A DNA stretch of 64,000 nt, taken from NCBI GenBank assembly GCA_026874595.1, contig CM049308.1, forward strand, positions 81,452,124 to 81,516,123. The letters run 5' to 3'. This DNA is from Sipunculus nudus (lineage: Eukaryota; Annelida; Sipuncula; Golfingiida; Sipunculidae). The position numbers and the translations under genes are program-made. The notes under the pieces are model-generated. The model did not search any database, was not told the origin of the DNA, and worked only from the letters and a program-made list of their open reading frames with translations. Below, piece after piece: positions 24,505 through 36,829 of the stretch (position 1 is its first letter; each line of letters starts with the position of its first letter).

Positions 24505-25455
24505 GGAAATACACCAGGTATAATGCTTCAATGCTGGACCACTACTTTTCATGTATATGAACAATGCAAGTACTAAACATTTTGAATAAGAAACAATTAC
24601 ACAAACATCACTGCTGAAATTCTGGCATTGGTGCACACAACACAAAAACGATTGTAGCTGGCACCACCAGTCTTGTATACAGTGAAGCTATCAGAGATAT
24701 ACACATACGCCAATTTTCAGACTGATATATCAAACCCCTCCTGAGAAATAAGCAGAGACACACATTGTGCAAAAATTATTGTAGGTGGCACCACCAGTCT
24801 TGTATACGACAAAGCTATTCCATATGTATAAATATGCCCAATTTCAGGCTGATATATTAAAGTCCTCTGTATAAATAAGCAGGCACATACACTGTGCAAA
24901 AGTGCAATGAAGGTGGCACCACCTGTCTTGTAAATGAGAATACCATCAAAGATGCATAGACAGGTCAAATTTCAGTCCAATACATCAAACTTTCCCAGAG
25001 TTTGATGCACTGGGTTGACAAGGCTTAGGTGAGTAAGACATTTGCCCCCGAGTGACCTGTGACAAATTGCTGCCTCAAGCTACTGCACTGAGTGAACTCT
25101 TGACCTACACCTGGATACACTGAGTGAACTTTTGACCTGTACCTGGCTGCACTGAGTGAACTCTTGACCTGTTGCATAATCTGACACAGTTGGCAGTCTG
25201 CCAAAGCTATAAATAGATTCAGGCTGAACTTTGGTGCCAAATATGATGCAGAGAGCAGTCTGCCAAAGCTATAAATAGAATACAGCTAATGCACTGAGTG
25301 AACTCTTGACCTATTCCTGGCTGCTTTTCTTCCAATCCTGGCACTGTGCCAAAACTATTTATAGAGCTGACACATTCTGGGCTAATGGCCAACATCAAGG
25401 CACTGGCAATCTGCCAGTGGTAAACCAAGTGCTGCCATCTGTACACATAAATGGC
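24505..25455 (+). repeat. Dispersed repeat R1, second copy
   Basis: Collinear with 5190-5990: CACCAGGTATAATGCTTCAA, GGTGGCACCACC modules at 24784 and 24912, CATTGTGCAAAAATTATTGT, then repeated CACTGAGTGAACTCTTGACC and CAGTCTGCCAAAGCTATAAA. It is joined directly to the end of the R7 array, so the two modules may belong to one composite element. It differs from the first copy by substitutions and indels, hence is not a recent duplicate. Minus-strand frames starting at the same codon in both copies reflect shared repeat sequence. Confidence 0.8.
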
Positions 25456-25879
25456 CCCTACTTGAAATAACTTTGAAATTTATTTTCCTAATACAAAATG
25501 CTTTTCAGCTGACTTTTTATTAAAAAGAAATCTGGAATATATGTAAAATTATTACGGATGCATAATGAATGCAAAATTAAAATACAGATATATCTCATTG
25601 ATGACAAATTCTTGAATTAAGTTGAGTAGGGATACCAATAATTTATAATCCACGTACAGTTGTCTTTATATAGCCACAGAGAGCTGAATATCCATGAATA
25701 TCCCATTGCCTGGTATGATGAATAACTTAAATCATAAATCTAATTTTTTTAAAAGCTTTTAAAAAACTTTCTTGTCAATATTAACCAAAGATAACCTGAA
25801 ATCTAAATGTCTAGTGGCATGATGTAATAGATGTTGATAAACTGGTGCCAGGCTAGATGAAACAGCATAACACAGCTAA
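25456..25879. other. AT-rich sequence, nothing recognised
   Basis: No gene or repeat seen. Confidence 0.5.
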
Positions 25880-27510
25880 CATATATGGTAAAATGACTCA
25901 ATTCAATCTCCATAATTCAGCCAAAAATCATTCATGTGGAACCATTAATGAAAATTATTATAAGAATTATTGTAGGGATTATTCTTGTAAAATAGTTAAC
26001 AAACTGGCTTCAGTGGCATCAGTCGAAAAACGTTTCACAGGTTTAAAACTCATATAGGAAAATACAGCAAAATGGCTAAGTTAAGCTTCCCATAACTCAG
26101 CCAAAAATCACTGAACCAAAACCATTTGAACAAACTTGAATAATCAACATCTGAGGATAATTAATGTGTTAGATTTAAGAATTTGGCCAAGTGGTTTTTG
26201 AGAAGAAGATCTTTGTAGCCACTGAGCTAAAATGGGCTGTTATGGCATATGACTAAATTCAGCTTCCCATAACTTATCCAAAAGTCACTGAAAAGTGACA
26301 CAAACTTCAGAAAGCACTACCCTAGGATCATTTCTTTGCGATATTAAACATTTTGGCCATATGGTTTCAGAGAAGAAGTTTTTTGTAGCCCACAGTGTGA
26401 TACAGGCACTGATGACCCTGTACAAAAAAGGCCCATGCAGGTGGCGCCACCAATACCTCAATTTCAGATATGACCTATGTGACCAACATTGGCATAAAAT
26501 TTGGTGATGATAGCTCCAGCTGTTTCTGAGATTTAAATTTTAATATGCTTTTTTGCACAATTAACAAAGTTCAACCTCCTGTAACCTGGCCAAAAATCTC
26601 CGAACCAGAACCATTCCAACAAATTTGAGAAAGATTGTTCCAGGGATCATTTCTGTGAAATATTGGACAATTTGGCTGGGCAGTTTCGGAGAAGAAGATT
26701 TTTAAAACTTTTTTAGCTTTTTCCCTATAAAATCTAAGAAAATGCAGTTAGAAAAAAAAAAATAAACAAAATCTGATATAGTTTTTTGGATGACACATTA
26801 TTTGCAAAAAATTTGGTGATGCTAGCTCCTGCCGTTTTTGAGATAGCTATGGTTAACGTACAGACGACGCACGACGCACAACACACGACGGACGACGCTG
26901 CACCATCGTATAAGCTCACAGGTTTGGTAACAATTTGGCCATATGGTTTAGAGAAGAAGTTTTTTTGTAGCCGTCAGTATGATACGGGCACTGATGACCC
27001 CTGTACAAAAAAAGCCGATGCAGGTGGTGCCACCAATACCTCAGTATCAGATATGACTCATGTGACCAAGCTTGGCATAAAATTTGATGATGATATATAG
27101 CTCCAGCTGTTTCTGAGATTGTAATTTTAGTATGCTTTTTTGGACAGATGACTAAGTTCAACTTCCTGTAACCTGGCCAAAAATCACTTAACTTAAACCA
27201 TTTGAACAAATTTGAAAGAGATTATTCCAGAAATGATTTCTGTGAAATATTGGACAATTTAGCTGAACAATTTCGGAGCAGAAGATTTTTAAAGCTTTTT
27301 TAGCTTTTTCCCTATAAAATCTATGAAAATGCGGTTAGCAAAAATAAGCAAAATCCAAGAGTGTTTATATGACTAATTTTTGCATAAAATTTTGTGATGC
27401 TAACTCTTGCCATTTTCAAGATAGTATGGGTTAATGTACAGATGACGGATGACAGACGACGGATGAAGCCACTCCCTCACATAAGCTCACAGGTTTGCTA
27501 AAAATATGTT
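25880..27510 (+). mobile_element. Tandem-core element (family R4) with duplicated 3' module
   Basis: At least five core units are marked by TAACTCAGCCAAAAATCACT-like text (about 25905, 26090, 26270, 26580, 27170). A block of about 580 bp is duplicated: about 26340-26930 matches about 26925-27510. Both contain TTGGCCATATGGTTT, GAGAAGAAGTTTTTTGTAGC, a GGTGGCGCCACC/GGTGGTGCCACC module (26440 and 27023) and AAAATTTGGTGATGATAGCT. Each copy ends in an ACG-rich stretch (26863-26905, 27440-27470) and ATAAGCTCACAGGTTTG, the second followed by CTAAAAA. The 5' end was not identified. Confidence 0.72.
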
Positions 27511-27514
27511 CAAA

Positions 27515-27838
27515 TACCATGTTGAATGAATGAACAGTTAAAAAATATTATGTATACAATCAGAAAGTACACTGTACCAGGTTTAAAATAATATATGCTT
27601 CATTGGGTCAAACTGAATGTAAAACAATAATTGGAATAATTGTAGATATAGGGGTTTTGCCATGGGTTTAACTGTATGACTTGAATCATATTGTAGGTTA
27701 AATTTACATATGCTGGTGCTATGAGCACAATAAACCTGTGATCTGTGGAGCTAGAATTGTTACAGAACACAAGTGCAAAATAACCCTATCATCCACTGCT
27801 GAAATATATGTAGAAACTAGACATTTCTTGGCACCGCA
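27515..27838. other. AT-rich spacer
   Basis: No gene or repeat recognised. Confidence 0.5.
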
Positions 27839-27974
27839 GGTGCCAGAGTATCCCCAGACATAGTAGGCCCCCCTCCTACAAGAACAGACCCCCATTTTTA
27901 GCAGCATATACTGACACTTGGCATATTTATTGTTTATTCCATCTAACGATCCACAATCTTGTTGAAGATGTTGG

Positions 27975-30690
27975 TCCTGTGACCTTGATCTTTTTAAAGA
28001 TGTGTCCTGTGACCTTGACCTTTGATCTCATAACCCCAAAATCAATTTGGGTCTTGCTTTTCCAATGGGACATATGCAAGTCAAGTTTGAAATCTATACA
28101 TCAATAAAGCAGGAATTATCATCCAGAACTTATTTTTGGACAGATGGCTCCTGTGACCTTCACCTTTGACCTTGTGACCTCAAAATTGATAGGGTTCTTC
28201 CTCTCTTGGCAGGAGAACTATATGTGCAAGATGAAAGATATGAGATGAAATGTTTGGCTGAAAATGCATCCACATCTTTTTAAAGATGTGTCCTGTGACC
28301 TTGACCTTTGACCTCATGACCCCAAAATCAATTTTGGTCTTACTTTTCCAATGGGACATATACAAGTCAAGTTTGAAATCCATACATCAATAAAAGCAGG
28401 AATTATCATCCAGAAACTTATTTTTGGACATATGGCTCCTGTGACCTTCATCTTTGACCTTGTGACCTCAAAACTGATAGGGATCTTCCACTCTTGGCAG
28501 GTGAACTATATGTGCAAGAGGAAAGATCTGGGATGAATTGTTTGGCTGAAAATGCATCCACAATCTTTTTAAAGAGGTTTCCTGTGACCTTGACCTTTGA
28601 CCTCATGACCCCAAAATCAATTTGGGTCTTGCTTTTCTAATGGGTAAATAACAAAGCCAAGTTTGAAATCCATACATCAGTAAAAGAAGGAATTATCATC
28701 CAGAAACTAATTTTTGGACAGAAGGCTCCTGTGACCTTCACCTTTGACCTTGTGACCTCAAAACTGTTAGGGTTCTTCCTCTCTTGGCAGGTGAACTATA
28801 TGTGCAAGAGGAAAGACCTGAGATGAAATGTTCGGCTGAAAATGCATCCACATCTTTTTAAAGATGTGACCTTGACCTTTGACCTCATGACCCCAAAATC
28901 AATTTGGGTCTTGCTTTTCCAATGGGACATATATAAGTCAAGTTTGAAATCCATACATCAATAAAAGCAGGAATTATCATCCAGAAACTAATTTTTGGAC
29001 ATATGGCTCCTGTGACCTTCACCTTTGACCTTGTGACCTCAAAATTAATAGGGGTCTTCCACTCTTGGCAGGTGAACTATATGTGCAAGATGAAAGATCT
29101 GAGATGAATTGTTTGGCTGAAAATGCATCCACAATCTTTTTATAGAGGTTTCCTGTGACCTTGACCTTTGACCTCATGACCCCAAATTCAATTCCGGTCT
29201 TGCTTTTCCAATGGGTCAAATACAAGTCAAGTTTGAAATCCAAACATCAATAAAAGAAGGAATTATCATCCAGAAACTAATTTTTGGACAGATGGCTCCT
29301 GTGACCTTCACCTTTGACCCTTGTGACCTCAAAATTGATAGGGTTCTTCCTCTCTTGGCAGGTGAACCATATGTGCAAGATGAAAGATCTGAGATGAAAT
29401 GTTTGGCTGAAAATGCATCCACATCTTTTTAAAGATGTGTCCTGTGACCTTGACCTTTGACCTCATGACCCCAAAATCAATTTGGGTCTTGCTTTTCCAA
29501 TGGAACATATATAAGTCAAGTTTGAAATCCAGCAATCAATAAAAGCAGGAATTATCATCCAGAAACTAATTTTTGGACATATGGCTCCTGTGACCTTCAC
29601 CTTTGACCTTGTGACCTCAAAATTGATAGGGGTCTTCCACTCTTGGCAGGTGAACTATATGTGCAAGATGAAAGATCTGAGATGAATTGTATGGCAGAAA
29701 ATGCATCCACAATCTTTTTAAAGATGTGTCCTGTGACCTTGACCTTTGACCTCATGACCCGAAATTCAATTCCGGTTTTGCATTTCCAATGGGTCAAATA
29801 CAAGTATAGTTTGAAATCCATACATCAATAAAAGAAGGAATTATCATCCAGAAACTAATTTTTGGACAGATGGCTCCTGTGACCTTCACCTTTGACCTTG
29901 TGACCTCAAAATTGATAGGGGTCTTCCTCTATTGGCAGATGACTTATATGTGCAAGATGAAAGGTCTGAGATGAAATGTTTGGCTGAAAATGCATCCACA
30001 TCTTTTTAAAGATGTGTCCTGTGACCTTGACCTTTGACCTCATGACCCCAAAATCAATTTGGGTCTTGCTTTTCCAATGGGACATATATAAGTCAAGTTT
30101 GAAATCCATACATCAATAAAAGCAGGAATTATCATCCAGAAACTAATTTTTGGACAGATGGCTCCTGTGACCTTCACCTTTGACCTTGTGACCTCAAAAT
30201 TGATAGGGGTCTTCCACTCTTGGCAGGTGAACTATATGTGCAAGATGAAAGATCTGAGATGAATTGTATGGCTGAAAATGCATCCACAATCTTTTTAAAG
30301 AGGTTTCCTGTGACCTTGACCTTTGACCTCATAACCCCAAAATCAATTTTGGTCTTGCTTTTTCAATGGGACATATATAAGTCCATTTTGAAATCATTAC
30401 ATCAATAAAAGCAGGAATTATCATCCAGAAACTAATTTTTGGACAGATAGCTCCTGTGGCCTTGACCTTTGACCTTGTGACCCCAACATTTATATGGATC
30501 ATCCATTATTGGCAAGTGAGCTATATATTCAAGATAGGAGACCTGGGATGAAAGTTTGGCTTAAAATGCATCCACAGTATCTTTTAAAATGCCAGTCCAG
30601 TGACCTTGACCTTTGACCTCATGACCCTAGAACCTATAGGGTTCTTACTTTAGTGGTGGGCCATACATAAGTCATGTTTGAAATCCATAT
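27975..30690 (+). repeat. 289-bp satellite with dimeric higher-order repeat
   Basis: Anchor GACCTCATGACCCC (with variants) recurs at about 28024, 28310, 28599, 28881, 29170, 29459, 29748, 30036, 30325 and 30615 (period mostly 288-290). Neighbouring units alternate between two types. Type A has CACATCTTTTTAAAGATGTG and GTTCTTCCTCTCTTGG. Type B has CACAATCTTTTTAAAGAGGT and GTCTTCCACTCTTGG. The true repeat is therefore mostly a 578-bp dimer. The last unit (after 30530) is the most diverged. Repeated minus-strand frames of 67-74 codons simply mirror the units; 289 is not a multiple of three. Confidence 0.93.
28016..30619. promoter_or_regulatory. Phased AGGTCA half-site clusters in the 289-bp satellite
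   Basis: Each unit holds TGACCTTGACCTTTGACCT, the reverse of three AGGTCA sites as DR1 plus DR0. Perfect DR1 cores (TGACCTTTGACCT) are at 28302, 28591, 28873, 29162, 29451, 29740, 30028, 30317 and 30607; 28016 has one mismatch. The other half of most units carries TGACCTTGTGACCT (DR2, for example 28167-28180). These match established nuclear-receptor half-site spacings. Binding is not shown by sequence. Confidence 0.5.
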
Positions 30691-31218
30691 GGCTATCAAC
30701 ACTGGAGATATCATAAGAGGTGTGTGATTTTCACCATATATGGCAATATTCAAGGTCAAGGCCACTATCATAGGAAAGGTCATGACCCCAATTTAAATAA
30801 GCATCATCCCATAACCCATACCTATGTATATGCATAATATAAAAGAAATCTGTCCGTTAGTTTTTGACTTATAATGCTCACAGTGCTGTAAGGTGGCAAT
30901 TTAGGGGGTATTAAACGGCACGAAAACAAGTAAAGAATAATAGGTGGCGCCACCAGTTTCTGGAACATGACAACCCTATCCATGATATTCCATCAACTTG
31001 ATTTTGGGATAAATCCATGCAAGATTTCTTGAGATATTAAAGAATTTGTGTGATTTTCCCCAAAATTGGACCTATTCAAGGTCAAGGACACTCTCCTAGT
31101 AAAGGTCATGACCTCATTTTAAATAGGCGTCGTCCTCTTACCCATATCTATATATATACCAAGTTTGGTAAAGTTCCGTGAAATATTTTTTGGGTTATCG
31201 CGCCAACAAGATTCATAT

Positions 31219-31237
31219 GCGGCGGCGGCGGCGGCGG
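31219..31237. repeat. (GGC)n microsatellite
   Basis: Six GGC units just upstream of the R5 terminal hairpin. The second R5 copy has GGCAGCAGCGGCCACGG at the same place, so the run is a decayed family feature. In one frame it reads polyarginine, which is not evidence for a gene. Confidence 0.9.
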
Positions 31238-31290
31238 GACCGGTATGAAAACATAGTATCCCCCGACTTTGTCTGGGGATACAATAATGT

Positions 31291-32635
31291 ACACTCATGG
31301 AAGGCTCCAACCAGACTCCTGAAGAAATATACAAAATTTATAACAAGACTCGGACTGTAGTCTGAGATTATAGATATAAGCCATTTCACGCATTTCTCAT
31401 ACATAAATAAGCAAAGTCTGAATAATTGGGCCTCAAAGCCTGACCTTTAATATAAATTTGCAGTTTCTAGGGCCGAATAAAAGCCCAGCTAAGAAAGAAT
31501 TGTGTGTATAATACGAGGTGCAAAAGGAAACAAATCATCGAAACTGGAAAAATATATCGAAAACAATAATGGTATGTGTATCGTGTGCGATGAGCCATAG
31601 CTGGAATTAGCTGGAAGGGATTGGGAGGTTTTTAGCTGTACCATGGTGACTGAGCAACTGGCGTGTTTCCACCTTTCCTAGTGGCTGAAGTAGTAAAGAT
31701 CAGTAAAGCATGACGCAACCCCCCTCCCGCAGACGGATTCACCATGTTTGACTAAAGACAATATCCTGCCTTAATTACAACTTTTCAGCTGAAAATATAG
31801 GAAAAGTATAGGAGAGTTCACTGCACAACTGCTGTTTGTATGGAAAATTTACATGACCATCTATCCTCAAAGAAGATTTTAACAGGTCTGTTTTATTGGT
31901 TTAGATTGCTGCATGTGTATGACTGCATCACTTCTCTTACCAAACTGTATGCAAAATTTCGGGTCTATAGCTATGATACATTTGATTTGTTCCCTCTTAA
32001 TGTTCATAGAGGCAGATAGGCAGGCAGACAACAGGTCATAACCAATGCTTAAATGACTTACAGTGAGCTGTGCTTAAAAATAGAGAAAATACAATTACCT
32101 ACTTTCTGGTTTCCACTGAGATCTCAATTTGATCTATCTTGTTGATAATTAAGATGTTTTAGTACTGATGGTTTTAAATGTACCCTAACTATCAGATAAA
32201 TTGGTCATGAGGTAAAAGACCAATTGTTGCAGGTATGCAACTTAAGTTGAGCTTAAAATAATGAAGTAGTCAAATAATGTAAATCAGGAGATACCTGACC
32301 CAATCAAAACGAAGACTGGTAGACTTTATGTGAATTACATATTGTGGTTCCCTTGACATCTCTGAGGGTACTTCTAATTAGTTTTCTCATGATGTGTCTG
32401 GCAAATGTTTCTTCATGTAAAGCAAGAAGTATACATAACTAATTTGCTGACAAATGTGGATACCTCATACACCAAAATGCAGTAAAAGCCAAACATCAAT
32501 GTACATTATATATCAGGCTTTACAGCTGTGGCACGAAATACAGTCTCTCTTATTTTATTCAAGCTTATTTTTTTCTCTTTCTTCTTTCTGGGGCACTGAT
32601 ACACATGTGCTTGTATGTTATTTTAATACTTTCAC
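31291..32635. other. Mostly unique sequence with a decayed element end
   Basis: No gene recognised. At about 31900-32080, GGTCTATAGCTATGATACAT, GGCAGACAACAGGTCATAAC and AATGACTTACAGTGAGCTGTG followed by CTTAAAAA look like a degenerate 3' end of the CAGCTGAGC family. Confidence 0.5.
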
Positions 32636-32639
32636 TTGC

Positions 32640-32872
32640 TGAAGGAATCAGAGGCAGAATCAGGATTTTGGAAAAAAAAGGTCCAATCCATGAAGACTGT
32701 TGAGAAATCCTTAAGAAAAAGGTCCTCTGGCCTGGAAAAAAAGGGGTGGGGGGGGGGGGGGGTCCAGGCCAAAAAAAATTGGTTCAAATCCCTCAATAAA
32801 AGCTTGCAAAAGCTCAGATGGACCATAGTCCCCCCCCCCCCCCACCCCACCTCAAACCGCCACTGGGAATCG
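32640..32872. repeat. Short element with paired G and C tracts, possible MITE
   Basis: The left end AGAGGCAGAATCAGGATTTTG and the reverse complement of the right end, AGTGGCGGTTTGAGGTGGGG, are loosely similar, suggesting decayed inverted termini. A run of 14 or more G (about 32749-32762) and a C run (about 32830-32843) lie about 70 bp apart and could pair or form G-quadruplex structures. Complementary 89-codon frames on both strands are products of this low-complexity DNA. Confidence 0.5.
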
Positions 32873-33890
32873 CTGAGGTTAGGAAACAACAGTTCACGCA
32901 CATGATGTCACTTAAATTAAACATGACGTGAAAGAAGGGGTTTATGGCTGATCTGGCAAAAACAGATTTGCTTCACATTTTATTGTTGTGTGAAGGATCA
33001 ATTTGCACTGAAAATGGTTTGGTGATAACAGATATAATACACATTTGACGAAGTGTGAAAGCTCAATTTGTACTGATTTGCCATGTAAAGGAGATTTAAT
33101 CCAGGCAAACTCCAACTTTGTATCTTATCTTTTACAAATACTTGTCTCATCTTTAAATAAAACCTAGAAATATACTCAATTAAACAGTGATATCTGGATC
33201 TCTCCATCACATAGCATTCCATTCAATAGCAGAATCCAATGTGTGTGCATATTTTTTCATGATTAATTTTGTATAACTAACCTGGTATAAAAATTTCTAG
33301 TTGATAGGTTACAGGAGATTTTCTGGCAATTGGCCAAGTAGTTAATGTCTGTGTGTGATTGGACTGGAGTTTTCTTGCCTGTTTCTAAAGGTTAAACAGA
33401 TTATCTTTAGACATCAGATATCATAATAGGCCCCTTCAATTTACAGTAATACCCAGTCAATCATCATATATACTTATAAAGAATCATATCTTATACTTAA
33501 TATTGACAGAGCAGATGCATATAAAAAGAGACTTTGAAAGAAATTTTTATTTAGTTTATAAGTTATATTGTTCACATTGTTTTTTGTAGCTGTGATGGGC
33601 AGGTAAACTGCAAAAATACAGGACAGGGGTTACAGATAGCACCACCATAGATTAAAGATTCCCCGAACAATCAAACTTTCTTGAAAGCCTGATGCTTTGC
33701 ATGACCTAAGGAAATATGGAATCATTCACGATGAAGGTCATTCTGGTAGCAAAAGTCAATGACCCCATTCTTAGTCTCGACAAAGACTGAAGTTAATGTA
33801 ATCAAATGCCAGATCCCATGAAAACTCCATTCTATACGGAATGTGTTATCTTGCCTAGATTTATGCACATGTAGCCAGTAATATATCAGA
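32873..33890. other. Unique AT-rich sequence
   Basis: No gene or clear repeat. A stray module ACAGATAGCACCACCATAG is at about 33633. Confidence 0.5.
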
Positions 33891-34452
33891 ACAAGGGACC
33901 TATGGGTCATGGCGCTCAGCTGTTATATAAGATAATAAAATATGATTTTGAAATGAGGCACATGCTGGTTTTGTGTGGAAATAAATATAAGCTGTATTAT
34001 GAGTTGTTAGTGTTAAGCTTATGTATGATTTTGATAGTTTCTTTGGAGACAGGGAAGAGATTGATTTTATTTATTTTATTAACAAATGGAGTGCCACTGT
34101 CATACAGATTTTGACTTGGCCATATAACTGATAAGCAGCACATATAAGATAAAGAGTTTAACTATTTATTAAAATTTAATAACAAATATTGTGCCAAACA
34201 TAATTTTTATTAAAAATAATAAGAGAATCATATGATTTTTTTAATAAAATATAACTGAAATGATTATTAAAATAATATTATAGAATATATTCATGAATGC
34301 ATTTATGAATACATTTTGAAAGTATTTGCACTGGTATTCAAATACTTTCATTTTTACCTGAATTCCCATTCTTATGCAAGAAATTTTACAATGGCGTGTC
34401 TGGTATTTATTCAGTTTTAGCCAAACAATGATGTTGAGAATCCAGAACATAA
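33891..34452 (+). mobile_element. 5' part of a Helentron-like element, truncated
   Basis: Starts ACAAGGGACCTATGGGTCAT with GCTCAGCTG at 33914-33922. It is collinear with 46455-47055: GAGGCACATGCTGGTTTTGT, CTTTGGAGACAGGGAAGAG, CAGATTTTGACTTGGCCATA, CAATGATGTTGAGAATCCAG. Similarity to the 46-kb copy stops where the next element begins at 34453, so it was interrupted or cut there. Its 70-codon frame resembles one in the 46-kb copy only through DNA identity. The longer frame there differs at both ends. Confidence 0.75.
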
Positions 34453-36103
34453 ACAAAGGACCCATGGGTCACGACAACCAGCTTAAGTCTGAAATTTTTG
34501 CAAACGCAAAATATAAAAAATATTCTATTGTAATGTTTTTTATTTATGTAAGCATATGAGAAGCTAAGAGGAAAGGGCCCTACTACTTGGTTATAGTAAA
34601 GTTCTCAATATATGATTGCAAACTAATACTCTGACAAGACTGTCATGAAGAAAAACAGTAAAAGTTTTGAGATACTGTGATGCATATGAAAACTTTGCAG
34701 ATGGACAGGCAAGTGGACAGAATGGACTAATACCTTCATTTCACTTTCAAGGGAATAATGCATTTAAGTTTATATATAACAACATGGCATCTACAAAATT
34801 ATTCCTTTAATCCCTATTAAAACGTTTTGCACATTGGAGTTTTCAGTACATGATTAATTTTATTCACCGAAATAAAATAAAAGATTCAGTACATTTGATA
34901 AAATAAAAACATCTTTTCAAATAAAGTATACACACTGTTGGTTGAATGAGGGACAAACAATATAATTATGCTAATTACAATCTCAGCTATAATTAATTAC
35001 TGGAATTAATAATCAATTTCACACCTGGTGAAGTTTTACTCTTCTGAAGTAAAGCATTACTTATCTGATGAACATCCACACTTTCATAGCAATACATCAC
35101 TTTGTGGACACAATTAAATGTGCACTTTAATCATTGTCACACTGGTGGTACAATACAAAATCTAAAATGTAGCATGTCCAAGAATAAAATAAAATACAGA
35201 AAATTATAACATTCATCTAGTTTATGCAACAGCTGGGAGGGGGGGGGTGAGTGCAGGGCAGAGGGGAAGCCTGCTAGTAGTGGCCAAGCTGGGCCAAGGC
35301 AAGCTGCCTGGGGTGGGTTACATTATGCAAGTGAAGGCTGTACTACAAGGTGGGCCAGATGTAAACAACACTTGACATGGTGTATGAAAACTTGAATAAA
35401 AGCTACTCTTTTCAAACAATTTCTTTGAAATTTCAGATTTAAAAGATTAAATCCTTATGTATATATGCTGTGAAAATAAAATCAACAGTACTTACAGGGA
35501 AAAAAACGTGCCACTGCCAAATTTGGACAAAATTTAAGGTATTGATTTTTTATTTATGCTAATAACTTGAACAAATTGCAAAATTCAGATCTAATTTTGG
35601 GTAAACAATTGAATCTTGATTAAATAAAGTTATATTCCTGAAAAAAAGTCTCCAGCTTCAGCAATTCTCATGTTAAGTGAGCAAATATATTTCCTGATTT
35701 TTAAAAAATTGCATTATATTTGGGCCTATAACTTCAAAATAATACCCAATACTGACCTAATTTTTGGTATGTGCACAGAAAATGTATAGAAGAATATGAA
35801 TACTAAATTTGATCAAAAACAGATTAGTGGTTTTGATATTAGGCAGCCTTGAAGTGTAACAATGGCTTTTTTATGGAAAACGGAGGTTTTTCCTTAATAT
35901 CTTGAAGGAACGAAGTTCTAATGACCCAATTTTTGGTATGGTAGGAGATTTTGGGGACATCTAATGGTATGCAGAATTTTGGATTTGTAGGTCCAACAGT
36001 TTTAAAACGTGCCCTGTTAACGGACGGACGGCCGGCCGGACGGAGGGACAACGGACAAAGGACCACGACTATAGCTCAGATGACTTATAGTCAGCTGAGC
36101 TAA
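34453..36103 (+). mobile_element. Near full-length R2 Helentron-like element
   Basis: Starts ACAAAGGACCCATGGGTCAC with the palindrome GACCCATGGGTC at 34459-34470. The 5' 0.8 kb is collinear with 61026-62110 (GCATATGAGAAGCTAAGAGG, CTCTGACAAGACTGTCATGA, GTATACACACTGTTGGTTGA). The 3' part is collinear with the copies ending at 18987, 39738 and 49083. An ACGGACGG tract lies at 36016-36053. The end has the compound hairpin AGCTCA-GA-TGACT-TAT-AGTCA-GC-TGAGCT, then CTAA at 36100-36103. The 5' partner of CAGCTGAGC is degenerate here (AACCAGCTT). No protein is encoded. Confidence 0.75.
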
Positions 36104-36117
36104 AAAACTGTTTATTT

Positions 36118-36185
36118 ATTAACCCTGCATGGAGCGCGGGTTATTGTTTTCACTTGATTCTGGGTGTGTGTGTATGTATGTCTGG
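36118..36185 (+). repeat. Possible terminus of another dispersed element
   Basis: AACCC and GGGTT flank TGCATGGAGCGC (36120-36142), followed by TTGTTTTCACTTGATTCTGG and a (GT)n-like run. The arrangement resembles a hairpin terminus. I could not find the other end. Confidence 0.3.
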
Positions 36186-36794
36186 ACGATATCTGGAGAC
36201 GGTATTACAAATGTTATTGAAATTAATCATATAGGCTGGTGTTGTGAAACTGTTGATGAAGTTCAATTTTGGTGTAAATCCTAGCGTAAATAACCCCAGA
36301 ATGAGTGTTTTATGGGGTTTAAAACTTGCACTTGTTGCATGTGACCATAAAGCCATCTGTTGAGCAAGATTCATTACATCACAGGTGACAATGACATCAA
36401 GCCATGTGCTGTTTCCCTGAAAGGTGTGTCAGACACCTGGGGGGGGGGGCGCATTGTTGTTGTTCATTATTTTTAAAGTCAAGTACAGCAATACCACAAT
36501 GTCCAGGGCATTTTCCAAAATATGCAGTTAAAATGTTCCAAGGAATCACAAAGGGTTTATTAAAATTCCATATCACTATCTTCCACACAGGGTCTGCGTC
36601 CCAATATTGGACGTTTTTTTTAATTTTGAGTTGTTTTGCTTGCAAGGATTGTCTGTGGTGACTGCATTGCAATAACAATGAAACCATATTTCCCCTATCT
36701 CTGGTCTTGGGATTCTATGACCCCTGCAAAATGGTTCTGATTACTAAATCATAAAATTTCAGACAAATGACATTTTCTATATCCACAGTACTTT

Positions 36795-36796
<2 letters not shown>

Positions 36797-36825
<29 letters not shown>
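36797..36825. repeat. (GA)n microsatellite
   Basis: About fourteen uninterrupted GA dinucleotides. Confidence 0.95.

Positions 36826-36829
<4 letters not shown>

Larger units (their letters stand above)
27840..31290 (+). mobile_element. 3.4-kb Helentron-like element carrying a satellite (family R5)
   Basis: The 5' region GGCACCGCAGGTGCC is followed by GTATCCCCAGACA at 27848-27860. The 3' end carries the exact inverted partner TGTCTGGGGATAC at 31270-31282, part of a hairpin GTATCCCC ... GGGGATAC (31256-31282), then AATA. The core is a 289-bp array (about 27975-30690). The 3' module (about 30690-31235) matches the right edge of the window (63470-64000): AAGGTCAAGGCCACT, GCTCACAGTGCTGTAAGGTG, GGTGGCGCCACC at 30943, ATTTTTTGGGTTATCGCG and a GGC-rich run. 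No protein is encoded. Element class is inferred from the paired ends plus tandem core. Confidence 0.7.

Noticed and set aside
28180-30109. Recurrent minus-strand frames of 67-74 codons starting with MDFKLDLY
   Set aside because: They repeat every 289 or 578 bp because the DNA repeats. No domain is recognisable, and unit length breaks the frame between copies.
31178-31360. Polyarginine frame over (GGC)n
   Set aside because: A trinucleotide repeat inside the R5 3' module produces it.
32636-32905. Two complementary 89-codon frames
   Set aside because: They are mirror frames through G and C tracts, with low-complexity glycine/proline stretches and no domain.
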